A DNA stretch of 64,000 nucleotides, from contig JNEN01000762.1 in NCBI GenBank assembly GCA_000697355.1, forward strand, positions 124,001 through 188,000, in the 5' to 3' direction. Every line of letters begins with the position of its first letter. Positions within the stretch are counted from its first letter, which is position 1. Position numbers and translations under genes: made by a program. This document shows positions 46,979-59,000 of this stretch, one piece after another. This DNA is from Syncephalastrum monosporum B8922 (lineage: Eukaryota; Mucoromycota; Mucoromycetes; Mucorales; Syncephalastraceae). The notes beneath the pieces were generated by a model. The model saw only the letters and a list, made by a program, of their open reading frames with translations, ran no database searches and had not been told where the DNA came from.

Positions 46979-48143
46979 CTATTGCTCCTTCACAACGCAT
47001 GCCTGAAAGTCATCTTCGAGCGCTTTGCCCGCCTCCTCCACGTCTTTACCAATGAAGGTGAGGCGGCTGTCCCGCGGGTCGTCGTTCCAAGGCTGGGCGG
47101 CAGTGATGGTCACGTCTGCACCGACGCCTTGGACGACGTACTTGGAGGGGTCATCCTTGAAGGCCAGGACACCTTTGATGCGGTACAATTTATCACCAAG
47201 GAGGCCGGCCCAGGTCTGGATCATGGCCTCCACGCGCGCCTTGTCGACGGGTGCGCCTGTGATGAGCAGCATGGTCTGCTGCACCGACGGGTCATGCGTG
47301 CGATCGGTCTGATCATTGGGCTCAAAGCGCTTGCCGTGGCGTAGATGGAAGATGGCGTCTGGGCCCACGCGTCCATAGGTGGTGGGCGTCACGCGCGCGT
47401 CTGGGTTGTGCTGGCGGATGAAATCGATCAGCGGCCGGGTGTCCTCGACGAGGTCGATCTTGTTCAGGATGATGGCATCGCTAGTCTGGATTTGGGCGAG
47501 CGGTTCGTTTTTGAACGCGTCGTTCTGGCTGCTTGCCTTTAAGCGCGAAAAGAAGTGCTTGCTGTCGACGAGGGTGACGATGCCATCCACAAAGAAGTGC
47601 CGCACAATGTCGTCTGTGCCCTTTCCGTCTGCCCCGCGCTCAATCATGCGCAGCACGGGCCCCGGGTCGGCCAGGCCGGTCGTCTCGAGAATGACGTGGT
47701 CGATCCGTTTCTCGGGCTCAACTTGCTCGTTCCGGCTGGCAATCTCGACAAGCGCGTTGATGAGCTCGCCGCTCGAGGAGCAGCAGACGCAGCCCCTACC
47801 CATGCATGTATGATCAATTTACGTAGCGGTGCCGTCTATCATTCATGCGCGTGTACCATCCGAATTCATAGAGGCTCTGGATATCCTCGGCTTTGTCCTG
47901 GTGGAGAATCTCGTTTTCCTATCCGTGCGTCAATGCAACCGGGCAAGCTAACGCGTGGAGCACTTGGATGGAAAACCGACTACGTACGATGCCAAACGCT
48001 GCTGCGAATTCGTTTTCAATGATGCCAATGCGTTTCGGCCAGTCGGATTGCACGCGGGCACGTGTGGCCTCAAGAATGTGGTTCAAGAGCGTGGTCTTTC
48101 CAGATCCAAGGAACCCGGTCAGAATGGTAACGGGGACACGCAT
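46979..48143 (-). CDS. CobW/P47K-family metal-chaperone GTPase (ZNG1-like)
   Basis: A protein of about 344 residues from exons 48143-47988, 47918-47857, 47795-46979. The G1 loop is TGFLGSGKTTLLNHIL, then IENEFAAAFGI and the metal motif GCVCC (CxCC) near residue 75, VILETTGLADPGPV (G3 region) and ILNKIDLV (G4). The C-terminal CobW_C domain ends with RLTFIGKDVEEAGKALED. Proteins of this group (ZNG1/CBWD in eukaryotes) use GTP hydrolysis to deliver zinc to client enzymes such as methionine aminopeptidase. The residue before GCVCC is Trp in my splice model where Asn is usual; this depends on the intron 2 boundaries. I started at the second, better placed ATG so that the protein begins MRVPVTILTG, as relatives do. 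Confidence 0.92.
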
Positions 48144-48889
48144 AACAAAAAGGAAAAAAAAAATAGAACTGAACTGTTGTCTGTGCACAAAGAGCACTCA
48201 CGGCTGGGTCGTCATGCCTGCGCGCGGCCCCCCGTCCCCGCCCCCCGGATAGCTGTGTCGGGAAGACGAGTGCGGTCAATTCAACTCCGCATTGGGCGGG
48301 GTGTGAAAGCAAGGAAGAGAGAGGGGTCGAATGGGGTCATGCGGTTCGTGTGTGTGTGTGTTGTGTTGTGTTGTGTCGTGTGTGTGTGTGTGCTATGAAT
48401 GAAGATTATGTATGTAGTTTTTTCTTTTTCACATTTTTTTTTTATTTTTGCTGGTACGAATTGAATGCTCATTTTTGTAAATGGGCGCGATAGGGATTTT
48501 GCTCTTCAACTTTTCCCTCAAGTTCCTTTCCCTTTCGTTTTTCGTTTTTCGTTTTCGTTTTCGTTTTCGTTTTTCCTCTTTTATTCCCTTCCTCAACGCG
48601 CCCTCTTCCTTTTCTTCTCGCTCACCCGCTCTTTTTTCTCTTTCCTTTTCCTTTCTCCTCTTATTGTACGCGTACCTTTTCTGACCGTGTGGATTCCCCC
48701 GCTTCATCGTATCATTTCACAGCCGATATCTCTGCACATCTACCCCCACCCCACCCCACATCCAATCCCACCGCTTGACCCGACACCTCTTATTATTATC
48801 ACCATCTCCTCCCCGTCGTCGTCGCCGCCGATATCAGACTTTAGACAATACCTATAAACGCCATAGCTCATTGACCATTCCGTTTCCCC
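48144..48889. promoter_or_regulatory. divergent promoter region with repeats
   Basis: About 750 bp between the CobW-type gene and the Whi5-like gene, which run apart. It contains GT-rich microsatellite DNA (48348-48400), TTTTCG-type repeats (48534-48576) and long CT-rich tracts that probably form the Whi5 leader. No gene is seen. Confidence 0.5.
48534..48576. repeat. CGTTTT(T) repeat
   Basis: About seven CGTTTT or CGTTTTT units in a row lie in the leader region upstream of the Whi5-like gene. Confidence 0.85.
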
Positions 48890-49598
48890 ATGTCGCAATC
48901 CGACCGCCCTACTGCAAACAGCGAAGTGGCTCAGGTAAGCATGATAATCATCACCAATAGAATAAAAAGAATGCCAATTGAATCATCATATAATAACGAA
49001 CGCGTTTGCCTCCCCACTTCTCTCTCTCTCTTTCTGTCTTTGTGTCCCTGTCTCGTCTCTGTCTCTCTCTTTTCTATATCTCCTTTTTATCCAGATGATC
49101 CACCGACTCAAGACGCGACTGGCTCTGGCAAACTTTAAGCGCCAACACGGCTTTGAGAAATGCGACTTGCAACTCCTCGAATTCAACTTGCTCGACAAAC
49201 GACGCCTGGATGACGAGCCCCGGAAGCGCAAGAAGGCCGCGAGTGCGTCCCCTGAGCCACCTTCGTACTATCGCCGTTATTATCCAGCTGATAAAGCACA
49301 AAAAGCTCCCAGCAACAAGAACAGTACCACCATGGTCACGCGCTGCAACACGCCAATGTTGATCCAGAGCCCTTTATCAGCCAAACGCAGCACTTCGCCC
49401 CGTTTCGCCCACCGGTCTCACCAGCTAAAGTCCCCTCGCCCTTCCTCATCTGCCTCGACGGTCTCTTCCACAAGCAGTACAGCCTCGTCGACCCTTCCCA
49501 ATACCCAAGACACCGCCAACCTCACCTTTTCTTCCGATGACGAGGACGCTGCCAATCTTCTCGTCATGCTGCACAACCACAAGAGCCTGTCCTCTTGA
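48890..49598 (+). CDS. Whi5/Nrm1-like transcriptional repressor
   Basis: A 182-residue protein from exons 48890-48934 and 49095-49598. The only conserved part is near residues 16-45: MIHRLKTRLALANFKRQHGF, which matches the Whi5/Nrm1 (GTB) motif that binds the SBF or MBF cell-cycle transcription factors. The rest is Ser/Pro/Thr-rich and basic, with several SP sites (ASPEPP, QSPLS, TSPRF, KSPRP) suited to CDK phosphorylation, and a short acidic SSDDEDAANLLVML segment at the end. In yeasts Whi5 and Nrm1 hold G1/S genes off until phosphorylated or turned over. Which of the two this is cannot be told from sequence. It is nuclear by inference. Confidence 0.8.
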
Positions 49599-50678
49599 TG
49601 CCCCATTTTTGATACTCACCTCTTTTCCATTTTCTTTCTTTTTGTTTCTTGTATGCCCTGAGATTTATACTTTTTTTTTTTACCCTTTCGGCTTTTGCCC
49701 CACCCCCACATTCATTTATTTACACGATACTCGTTTTTCTTTTTATGTTCGTAGTTTCCTCATCCATCCCACTCATTTGTCTTTCTATATAATTTCTATA
49801 CTTCTCTCTTCTCTTTGCATCGTATATGGATTTCACACACACAGAACATTGATATACACACCCAACATTGATTTTATTCTTTTATTATTGATATTTATGC
49901 TTCCGTATTATGCTGTGTTCCTGCCGAGTCCAAATATAGCATTAAGAATCCAGTGTAAACACACATTAATGCACCGCGGCGGGTGTTTTCAAAGAACGCG
50001 AAAAAAAAATAAGTCAAAGTGGCGTTATACAAGAACCAGGCGAGGTCCACCTGTTCGGCGTTTTCATGTTGTCATCGATCTTGACACGCGTTGCGGTCTC
50101 CAAGGAGTTCAATGATACCTGCCTATGTGTGGAGCATAAGTCGAACAGGGTCATGTATGCCTTTACATAGTCCATTTGAATTAGCAAGACAATGATAACG
50201 TCTACCCTCATACTCTCACACATATCCTGTGTATTGTCCGAAACGAGCTGCTTTGATTTGCACATGGACAAGAGCTCACCTTTTATACATGACGAATTAA
50301 GCAAGAAACCATCACATTTACAGTCGCAATGATTCAGGCAAGCGCTTTTTAATAAAGAAGTTCTATACGAACACATGACAACTTCGTATGGTATGTACCT
50401 TCATGGTTCTCGTATCCTGAAACTACTACTAATGCATCGTAAAGAGAAAACAAAACTCAGCGTGCGTTGGTGCTAGCCACCGCCTCACTTTTTTTTTTTT
50501 TGATCCAGGGGTAGCAAGCCTAAAAATTGCCCTTCTTGTCCAGACATCCGCCCTTGCTTGCTTGCTTACTCGTTTTCTCTCTCTCTTCTTTTTTAATCTT
50601 TACTTTTCTTTATATTTTCTTTTGCCGCTGCTTGCTCACCACCTCGTTCGCGCAGTAGTAAACACTTGTAGCCCCATC
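49599..50678. other. intergenic, possible gene remnant
   Basis: 1.1 kb between two plus-strand genes. A 120-codon minus-strand open frame (50014-50376) is Cys-rich and of unknown nature; I do not call it a gene (see findings). A CT-rich tract near 50572-50630 is the probable leader of the next gene. Confidence 0.5.
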
Positions 50679-51933
50679 ATGCCTGTGCCTGCGCCTTTGG
50701 AACCCGTGCTGGGCTTCTCAGATCCAAATGCCGTGCCCGAGACAGCCCTGTTTTCTTTCAACCCGCTTGTCTGGCTTTACTTTATGCTCTCTTTTCTTAT
50801 TGTGCCCTACCCTGTCTATTGGTTTGTCGCCAAGCGGTACGGGTGGGAAACAAACGAAAAGAGCTTGGCCAGACACTGGAGTGACATCCTGAATGGGTTT
50901 TCTTATGGCACTCTTCTCTTTGTCTTTGGTAACTACACCCACGCGTACACGTAAGCGAAAGAAAAAAAGAAAAAAGAAGGTGTGAGATCGCTTAGGGCTT
51001 ATAAAACAGATGGATCTCCGTGGTTGCCTTTTACCCGGCACTGTTTGGCTACGCGCTGATTGCCGAGCTGCCCTTTACCAAGACGTAAGTGTCAGATCCG
51101 CCCGCTTGGGCTTCTCCTCCGAATGCGAGTAGGTAACACACGGATGATTTAGGTCGTTACCCAACATGAAGAACTGGCCGTTCGGCATGTGGGCTGTGTT
51201 TTTGACCGCACTTGTGTAAGTTTTCTTGTTATTGTATTGAAAAAAAAAAAAACCAGCAAAAGAACACCCGATAGCTTATAATCGTACGTACACACGTACA
51301 GGATCATCCTTGCATTTGCAGCGTTTCACATTTATTGGGCAGCGAGGCAGTCGCTGCCATTTGTGATTTACTACGTCTGCGCCTTGCTGATCCCTATTTT
51401 CCTCTTTGTCGCCTCTATCCTTATCATTAAGGAAAACAACAAGAACTGGATCCGCACCCGCATTCATGCTTGGCGCTATCGTTCCAAGAAGCAGCAGCAT
51501 GCCAGCAAAAGTCAACAGGACGCGTCAAATCAGCCGCCGGCCAACGCCACGACCGATGACGAGGAGGCACTCCGCCGCGAAGCGGAATCATCAGAGCCAC
51601 CAGCCGAACAGCCTATCCCCGTCGTTTACAATCCGTACACCAAAACGCTGAGTTTGCACTTGCATCACTGGCAGATCTTTTTCATGCTCGCCTTTTTCAC
51701 GCGGTAGGTGTTTCTGTTTCTGGTTTTTTTTTTTGATTTTTTTTTCTTATTCGTGCCTCTAGATTCTCCCACCCCGTTTCTCAGGTCGCTTCTGGAACCG
51801 TACTTGCCTGTTACATGGAAGGCATCTGCGCTTGTAAGTGCTCTCGTCGCGTCTTTTCTTTTATCGTGAACTCACGTTTCTTTTTTTTTTTTTTTCTTAC
51901 GCAGATGGTTTTGACATCCTTGTCAACGAGTAA
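50679..51933 (+). CDS. multi-pass membrane protein, unknown
   Basis: A protein of about 303 residues from exons 50679-50950, 51010-51084, 51153-51215, 51302-51703, 51763-51833, 51905-51933 (304 codons). I do not recognise a named family. Hydrophobic segments are seen near 32-52 (LVWLYFMLSFLIVPYPVYWF), 75-110, 125-140, 145-155 and 160-180, then a charged cytosolic stretch (about 185-245, Gln/Glu-rich). A closing part has LHLHHWQIFFMLAFFTR and the tail GICAYGFDILVNE. The closely spaced histidines next to a membrane segment are conserved-looking and could bind metal or haem, which is speculation. All five introns are short and keep the frame, and the mid-protein exons are too hydrophobic and regular to be chance, so the gene is real. 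Confidence 0.75.
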
Positions 51934-52274
51934 ATTTTTTCTTAACTTCACGTGACTCCAGTATCCCATTGTGCTCTTATTCCCCAGGAAAACTTCTCTT
52001 TTTTTTTCCCTTTACTTTTCTATATTCCTAACCTACTTGTTTCCTTTGCGAAAATACAATTTATTTCTGATATTGAACATACGAAATACTAATTTTTTGG
52101 GGCAGGGTATGTGTTGACATCGCTTGTAACAGTGATGAACTGTGCAAGATAAGGTTGGGAAGGAGTGCTGAGTCAGGGGGGAGGGTATATATGAGGAAGA
52201 AAAAGGTATAGAAACACGACTAAAGAACATGTAAAAGGGAAGCTATATATACAAGAGAGAGGGAAGATAACATT
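51934..52274. other. intergenic, convergent 3' ends
   Basis: About 340 bp between the stops of two convergent genes, AT-rich. No gene is seen. Confidence 0.6.
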
Positions 52275-53543
52275 TCAAAAGGAAAGCCATGGCGACTGAA
52301 GCACTTGCTGGATGGTGAAGCGCTCCTCCGGATCCTTGCAAAGCAAATGGCGGAGGAGGTCTTGGACTTCCGACGCGCAGTCGGGCATGACAAAGTCACC
52401 CTTCAGAATCTGCTGCTGCAGACGGACGTCGTACACATCGCGGAACGGGAGTTGGCCACTCACGAGGGCGTAGAGAAGCACGCCGAGGGACCACATGTCA
52501 GATGAAGGAGATGGGATCGGGCGTGGGGAGACAACCTGTTCGGGTGAGGCATACGCCAACGAGCCGCCAGCGACATCGTCATCATTCTCCTCTTCGGGAC
52601 TGTGCCGCGTGGGCGCCTCGTATACAGCCAGACCAAAATCGCAAAGCTTGACTTGGTTATTCTCGTCGAGGAGGACGTTCTCCAGCTTGATGTCTTTGTG
52701 ACAGACGCGCGCATAGGTGTGGAGGTAGGCGACAGCCTCACACAGTTGGCGGAACACGTGAGCGGCTTCATTCAACGAAGGCGCGCGGTAGTAGAGAAGT
52801 GAGCCATTGCCGCAATAGGTGCAGACAATGTACATGGCGTGGTCGGTCTCCAGGATTTTCTCGACTTGGACGATATGTGGGTGATCCAGCGACTTCCAGA
52901 TCGCAAGCTCACGCTCCAGGTTTTCGCGCTCGCGCTCACTGAGCATCGAGGTCTTGATGATCTTGATCGCGACCTTGTGGCCGTCCACGACGCTGTAACC
53001 GCGTCGCACCGTCGAAAAGCCGCCATAGCCAATGACATGCTCGAGGACATACTCGTCAATCTCGTCCCCATCCTCTTCTTCCAAAACGGGAGGCACGACC
53101 GGTGAGGCAAAGCTCGCCAAGAACGAGGCTGCAGGCGACTTGACGTGGTCCCAGGATTGAGCCGATAGCGGCGGAGAAGCGAGGGAGCTGCGGCGCCGGG
53201 TAAGGTGACATTTATTGCGGGGAACCCGGACGGGAGAGGCGGCATGGAGGGTCGACGAGGTCGAGGAGGAGGGCGAGGGCGAGAGGGATGGGTTGGAGAC
53301 GCCGGCAGTGGGTGACGACGGCTGTCGTCTGTGTTTGTCGTGTGGATAGTTCAGTTCACGAAAGATGTCTGAATAATACGACTCGTCATGCTTGGAAGCT
53401 CCGGCATGAGGATGGTGGTTGTAGGTGATACCAAGCGGGTCGGTGTCCACTTTTAAAGAGGAGGAGCGGTGGTCAGGTCGCGCGGGGCGAATGAATTGGA
53501 AATACGAGTTGAAGCGATCGTCGGTCGATTTATTATTCAACAT
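52275..53543 (-). CDS. Ser/Thr protein kinase, CAMK-like, unassigned
   Basis: Intronless gene for a protein of 422 residues. The first 165 residues are Ser/Pro-rich and probably disordered, with RRRSS (a possible PKA-type site). The kinase domain fills the rest: IGYGGFSTV (glycine loop), VAIKIIK (ATP lysine), the helix-C Glu in LERELAIW, CHKDIKLENVLLD (catalytic loop, HKD in place of HRD), KLCDFGLAV, GSLAYASPE (activation end), DMWSLGVLLYALVSGQLPF, and a final RFTIQQVLQSPWL, the usual end of CAMK-group kinases. All catalytic residues are present. There is no PSTAIRE-type helix, so it is not a CDK for the neighbouring cyclin. The substrate is unknown. The start is the first ATG of a long frame. 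Confidence 0.92.
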   Translation of the reverse strand: MLNNKSTDDRFNSYFQFIRPARPDHRSSSLKVDTDPLGITYNHHPHAGASKHDESYYSDIFRELNYPHDKHRRQPSSPTAGVSNPSLSPSPSSSTSSTLHAASPVRVPRNKCHLTRRRSSLASPPLSAQSWDHVKSPAASFLASFASPVVPPVLEEEDGDEIDEYVLEHVIGYGGFSTVRRGYSVVDGHKVAIKIIKTSMLSERERENLERELAIWKSLDHPHIVQVEKILETDHAMYIVCTYCGNGSLLYYRAPSLNEAAHVFRQLCEAVAYLHTYARVCHKDIKLENVLLDENNQVKLCDFGLAVYEAPTRHSPEEENDDDVAGGSLAYASPEQVVSPRPIPSPSSDMWSLGVLLYALVSGQLPFRDVYDVRLQQQILKGDFVMPDCASEVQDLLRHLLCKDPEERFTIQQVLQSPWLSF

Positions 53544-55115
53544 GCAAAACAAAAAAAGATAAAGAAGTGTATTATGGATTAAAAAATAAAGGAAGAGAGG
53601 AAGGAGACTGGCACAGAGAGAGATAAAAGGTCTTTTTATCCAATCAACAGGGTATCTTTTTCCTTATCGCATCTCTCGTGTCTTATCGCCCAATCATAGC
53701 CTTTATTTGTCCGATCAAGAGTAGGAAAAAGACTGGCTAGCGAAATCCAATATAGTGTGCACAGGCGTCATTACCCGGTTTTTGCCCGCTCGTGTTTGCC
53801 CTCATGCATTTGTTTGAATGTCCGTAAGGAGCAAAAAGACGTACGATGGAAGGGGGGCGGGTATTTAGAAATACTCCAGCCTGTTTTCTGCATCTTCTGC
53901 ACTCAGATACCATTTACTTTTGACTTATCCTTCACCAGGTGCTTTCCGATCAAAGACAGGTCATGTGAGCGGCGTCTTCCGAAAAAGATCATTCGACACC
54001 CAGTTTCTGTTTGGGCACACCCTCGCCCTTCCGGGGAGAATTATGCTCTGCAGTCCTTTATTTTTCTTTCTGTTGTTCCAAAGTGCTGGGTCACACTGAT
54101 ATGGAGAAGGGTTTTTTTATCTTTGCAGGGAGGGTATATCTGTAATGTAGGGGGGTTGCTTGGAGGAGGGAGGGGTATGACGAATGATAATAGAGTGTGC
54201 TGAACAATGCGCACCGAATTGCATCGGATTTTGAGGGGGTGTGTGTCTCTGTTGGGGGACACAAGTCAAAAAATAAAAAAAATCATATCGTCATCATATG
54301 CCTCATTTCAACGTGCCTTACAAGGCAAACTCAAAAGCTTTTTGTATTGGTGCACGACGAGGGGAACAGGTAACACAAGGATCTTCACATGGACTATGCC
54401 AGTTATGTCCTTATAAACTGCAACTGTCAGCCTTAATTTCCCTTTCCACTCACCTTGGCACACGTAGAGTATCCACTGTCTGCACTGTGCCTAGTCATGC
54501 GGTAAATGCCGTGTGCTTCCTTTTCTTCATTGAACCGTCGACTTTGTGTGCACATTGGATAACACGGATGAGAAGAGAAATTGCAGGCGCGCACGCGCAG
54601 CATAGTGAGTCATCGGTGTCGCCGTGAGAATTTAGCGTAAAATAATCCTCCAGCTGTCGGGGATATCCGAAATGGGGTGAATTTATATGAAACTTGTTGG
54701 TCAAGAACAATAGGATTCGGTGCGGTAGGGTCACACATATCCAGGCACATAAAGGCAACAAACAGTATTGGAATACAACCGTATTAAATAAATGAAAGGT
54801 GTTCTGTTCTGTAAGCAACTAGAAGGAAAAGAAAGATAACAAGCACAGTGATAAAGTTTGTTGTGACGTACAAAGCAGAAGACGGTAGAATATGAAACCT
54901 CTTATCAAAGACGGGCCGGACGGACGATGATAAAGAGGCTCGACTAGTTTCAGAGGCTCTCTTTTTTTCTTTTTCTTTTTCTTTTCTCCTTGGGTGCTCG
55001 CCCCATCTCCCCTTCTCTCCTGCCACTCTCCACCAAACGATCCTAAACCCATGCTTCTCGGACCTGTCTCCGCTCGACAGGCCATACCGCCTGGCTTCAT
55101 CGGTAAACCGTGGGG
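53544..55115. other. intergenic, no supported gene
   Basis: 1.6 kb between the divergent kinase and cyclin genes. Short open frames on both strands have no recognisable content. An alternative ATG at 55051 cannot be joined in frame to the cyclin. Confidence 0.5.
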
Positions 55116-55729
55116 ATGCTTGCTCCCACTTGCTGCGTTGCTTATCAGGAAATGTTAGATTTTGCTTCCTCTTCTTTCGATGCCATCCTCCACCATGACG
55201 CCAACACGCCGGCCAGCACCGAGCCGCCACCGCCGCAGGGCCTTCGCCGTCGCTCGTCGCACCTGCCCGATCTCTTACCGTTCATCAACCTGGTGACGGA
55301 GAAATGCGAGATGCAACCCGTGCATCTTGTCATGGCGCTCATTTACGTGCAACGGTTCCGTGCCACGCTCCCTTCGGGTAAGCAGGAGAGCGTGTGAAAT
55401 TAGGTTGGCACGAGTGCTTATGACGTACCTCTCCCATTATTTGTTTTCCCATTCTAGATTACAAAGCTGAGCCGGAGGCAGCCCATCGGATATTTGCGGC
55501 GAGTCTGCTGCTTGCGTCGAAATACAACGACGACCACTGCCTGTCGACCAAGAAGCTGATTCGAGCCACGGGTGACGTGTGGTCCATCAAGGAGATGACC
55601 CGCATGGAGCTTGCCTTCCTGCGCTTCCTGAAATGGGACCTTCATATCCACCCCGACGAACTCGACGCTTTCCTCAAGCAATTCCACTTTGAACATATCG
55701 CCCTCGTCTTCCCTGACCGTACCCTCTGA
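55116..55729 (+). CDS. Pcl-type (Pho85-group) cyclin
   Basis: A small cyclin of about 177 residues from exons 55116-55377 and 55458-55729. One cyclin box fills the protein: LPDLLPFINLVTEKCEMQPV, HLVMALIYVQRF, AAHRIFAASLLLASKYNDD, then IKEMTRMELAFLRFLKWDL and a C-terminal HPDELDAFL. This single-box plan and the 'KYLND..EM..ME..FL..L.WDL' run are those of the Pcl1/2/9 branch of Pho85 cyclins in yeast, which activate Pho85 for polarity, cell-cycle and nutrient control. The partner CDK is not in the window. The start could also be the ATG at 55152. It lies 350 bp upstream of an SPX-EXS gene in the same direction. Confidence 0.85.
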
Positions 55730-56078
55730 CGCTCCTCCTCTCCTTTCCCTTACTAGCCTTTCTGATAATTGTTCGTGATACCTACCTGTAATTCTGTACA
55801 TGTCTCTATCCTCTATTGCCACCGTCTATTTCTCTCCCTTCTATTTTTGTAAATACAAATTGTTTCTTTCTATCGTTTACTCTACTTTTTAAAAATAACT
55901 CTCCATGTCTGGTGTTTCACCCACCAGGGTCCGGTTCTCAAGCGAGAAATAGAAATAAAAAAATGTTCGGACTTGCAACCGTTCATTCATTGCATGCAGC
56001 CAGCCCAAAGCCAGGATCTCAAAAGTTTTTGATTATTTCACTTTTCTTTTTCTTGACAGCTGACGGTGGCAAATCGAG
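55730..56078. other. spacer cyclin/SPX-EXS
   Basis: 350 bp containing the cyclin 3' end and the SPX-EXS promoter and leader. No gene is seen. Confidence 0.6.
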
Positions 56079-59000
56079 ATGCGCTTCGCTCGATATCTGG
56101 AGAGCGAGAGCATACCCGAATGGCGCAAAGCCTATCTTGATTACAAAGGCCTGCTCGCCGCACTCACCAAAGTACGGATCGTCGCATAAAAAACATGTCC
56201 AAACATGCATGCCAATGCGTATCCAAGCAACACGCTCACTCACGTGTCCTCTGACAACTGTTGTTAGGTCGAGAAACAACAATATCGCTCGTCTTCTTCT
56301 CAGACCGCCGCCCCCGTGCGCCATCGTCGCTCATGGCAATCGGCCTCATCGCAGTCCATGTCACCGCCCGCCCGCTCCCTGTCCCAGTGGCTGGCGGGCA
56401 AGCTCCACCGTCCTGCCGTCGGCCAAAACCTTGCTGGCGAAGACAGTAAGCTTTGATATATCCCGTCAGCACACTCTATCCCTTATTCATCTGCCTTGTT
56501 AGTGGTCACCACGTTCACCGACGAGGAGGGTTGCCAGCACTCGCTCGTCTTCTCGAGCGACGCTGAGCGCCAGTTTTTCCACAAGCTCGACCAAGAGTTT
56601 GCGCGGGTCGCACGCTTTTATGCAGGCAAGAAAAAAAAAAGCAAAAGAAAACACTGCGAGGATAATTCTATACGATGGTTTTGCTGACCGTCCCCACCAG
56701 AGTACGAGCGGGTTGCCAAACAGAAACTTACTGCGCTCAAAGCCCAGATGCAGCTCGTAGCCGAATATGGCCGCCTGCTCGCTGACCTTTCCGAGGTAAG
56801 TTATCACTATAGGGAAAAGGAAAATCAGGGAAACAATTCGGATGGACACCAACATGGCTGTGTTCCTTTTTCTTTTGTTTCTAGCCGAGTTGGGAGGACA
56901 TCGTGGCTGATCCTGCCTGGAAACGCTGGGTCCTGTACCCGGTGCGCTGGCTTAGACGGAAACGTGCGTACTCGCCCGCACCCTTTAAGGAATATCAAGG
57001 CCAACATACCAGTTATCAGGCAAGTGTTCGAGTCTCACTTGGCGTCCGAAAAGCAAAGAAAAAGCTGATGGTGGTGTTAGACGGCACGCTCGCGCCTGAA
57101 GCGCGCCTTGGCCGAGTACTATCGCAGCCTGGAGCTATTACGCTCGTATAGGGTAATTAGCAATGGATATAAACAAAAAACATGTGATCTCATCTCCGCG
57201 CCCACGCGCGTGTGTGTGTTTACTTTTAGAACGTGAACGCAGCCGGCTTTCGTTCGGTCTTGAAGCGGTTCAACAGGGTAAGCATAAGCTCGCATAACGA
57301 CACGACTGGCTGGTTCTGACCATGTAGAACATTAAAGATCTCAGGCTGGAGCACGGCTATAGGTATTTATTCAAAGAAAGTCAACACGGCCTACTGGGCC
57401 GCCTCGCCCGACCTTGATCGGTATATTGAAGAGACCGAGGTATGACCATGTGATGCGTTATATGAACATTGACAGCCTCACGCATGCTTGATGACGATAG
57501 AACATGTACATCAACGAATTTGCGGACGGCAACCGAGACCGTGGATTGAAAAAGCTACGTGTCACCCAAGGAGCAAAGGTATGCGGCGGGGATCAGTCCC
57601 TTCCTCTGGTTTCCTCACTTTGTCATCTCTTTAAAGGATTACGCAGGCAGTACCTGGCGACAGGGCTTCTTTTTCGGCATTGCGTTCTTGTTCTTCCTGC
57701 AGTGTTATCAGATGGGTAAGTTGCTACTTCAAGTTCTCTCCCCTGGCTGATCATAGGATGCAGTGTTGGACGACGCAACGTGGCAACAGATTCCGGAGCT
57801 TGGCATCCATCTTCAGATCTATGCGTCCATCTTCTTGCTCATCCTCTTTGCCCTCGGCTTTTCGGTCAACTTGTTTATATGGAACAAGTACCGGATCAAT
57901 TATCGCCTCATCTTTGAGCTGAATCCGCGGACGTACCTCGACTACCACCAGTTTGCTGAAGTAAGAAGGGCAAAAAAAAAAGAGAAAAGGAGCAAGAGAA
58001 GGAGACATCCCAGATGAACTGACTGTGACAATGTCTTTCTTAGTTGCCTTCGCTGTTACTGTGTATTCTTGCCATCGTGATGTACCTTGACTTCTCAGAG
58101 GTGCTCAGCGATTATGTCGCTTGCGAAGATTGGCCGCTCATCCTCGCCGTCACGCTTGTGGGTGTCATGGTCTGCCCCTTTCATATTTTCTACGCCTCGG
58201 CCCGCAAATGGTTCTGCGCCTCCATTGTAAGCTCTCGCGTCAAAAATGTGGCCGCTCGGTTTCCTGATATATTTCCTGTTAGATGCGCATCATCTGCAGC
58301 CCGTTCTTTCCCGTCGAGTTTAGAGACTTCTTTATCGCCGATGAGCTCAACAGTCTGTCCTACTCGTTCTGGACCGCGGCGTTCCTGTTTTGTGCTTATG
58401 GCTACGCGTGGGTCGATCTCGGCACCAATTGCCATATTAGCCAGATGTGGATCACGCCTTTTCTCGCCGCGCTCGGACCCTGGTGGCGTTTCTTGCAGTG
58501 TCTCCGTCGGTACTATGATTCACGGGAACGCGTGCACCTCGTCAACGGGGCCAAGTATGTCAGTAGCATTGTGGCCACCCTTGCCACGAGCTACCGCCGC
58601 ATGTATCGTAAGTGTGTGACGTGACGCATGGGTTAGAGGTATCGCAGATCAAGTCACTCATGGTAACCGGTATAGCATCGGCCGGTATCGATGTGCTCTG
58701 GCTCTTGGCCTCTATGGTCAACTCGTGCTATACCTCGATTTGGGATATCAAACAGGATTGGGGTTTGCTCCAAAACGGAAGCAGACACCAGTTCCTCCGC
58801 GACGATCTCGTGTTCCATCCAGCCGTCTATTACTTTGCTGTGCCCTTGAACGTGGTGCTCCGCTTTGCATGGGCGCTGAATATGGCCGGCCTGATGCTGA
58901 GCAGCCAGATGCTCGCCTTCGCCACAGCTGTCCTCGAAATGTACCGTCGTCTGCAGTGGAACGTTTTCCGCCTGGAGAATGAGGTAAAGGATATGAAAGA

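Noticed and set aside
57328..57376. Extra SPX-EXS exon beginning NIKDLRLEHGY
   Set aside because: It has a usable acceptor, but leaving it would need an intron of under 20 nt or a frameshift; skipping it gives a clean KRFNR-KVNTAYW join typical of SPX.
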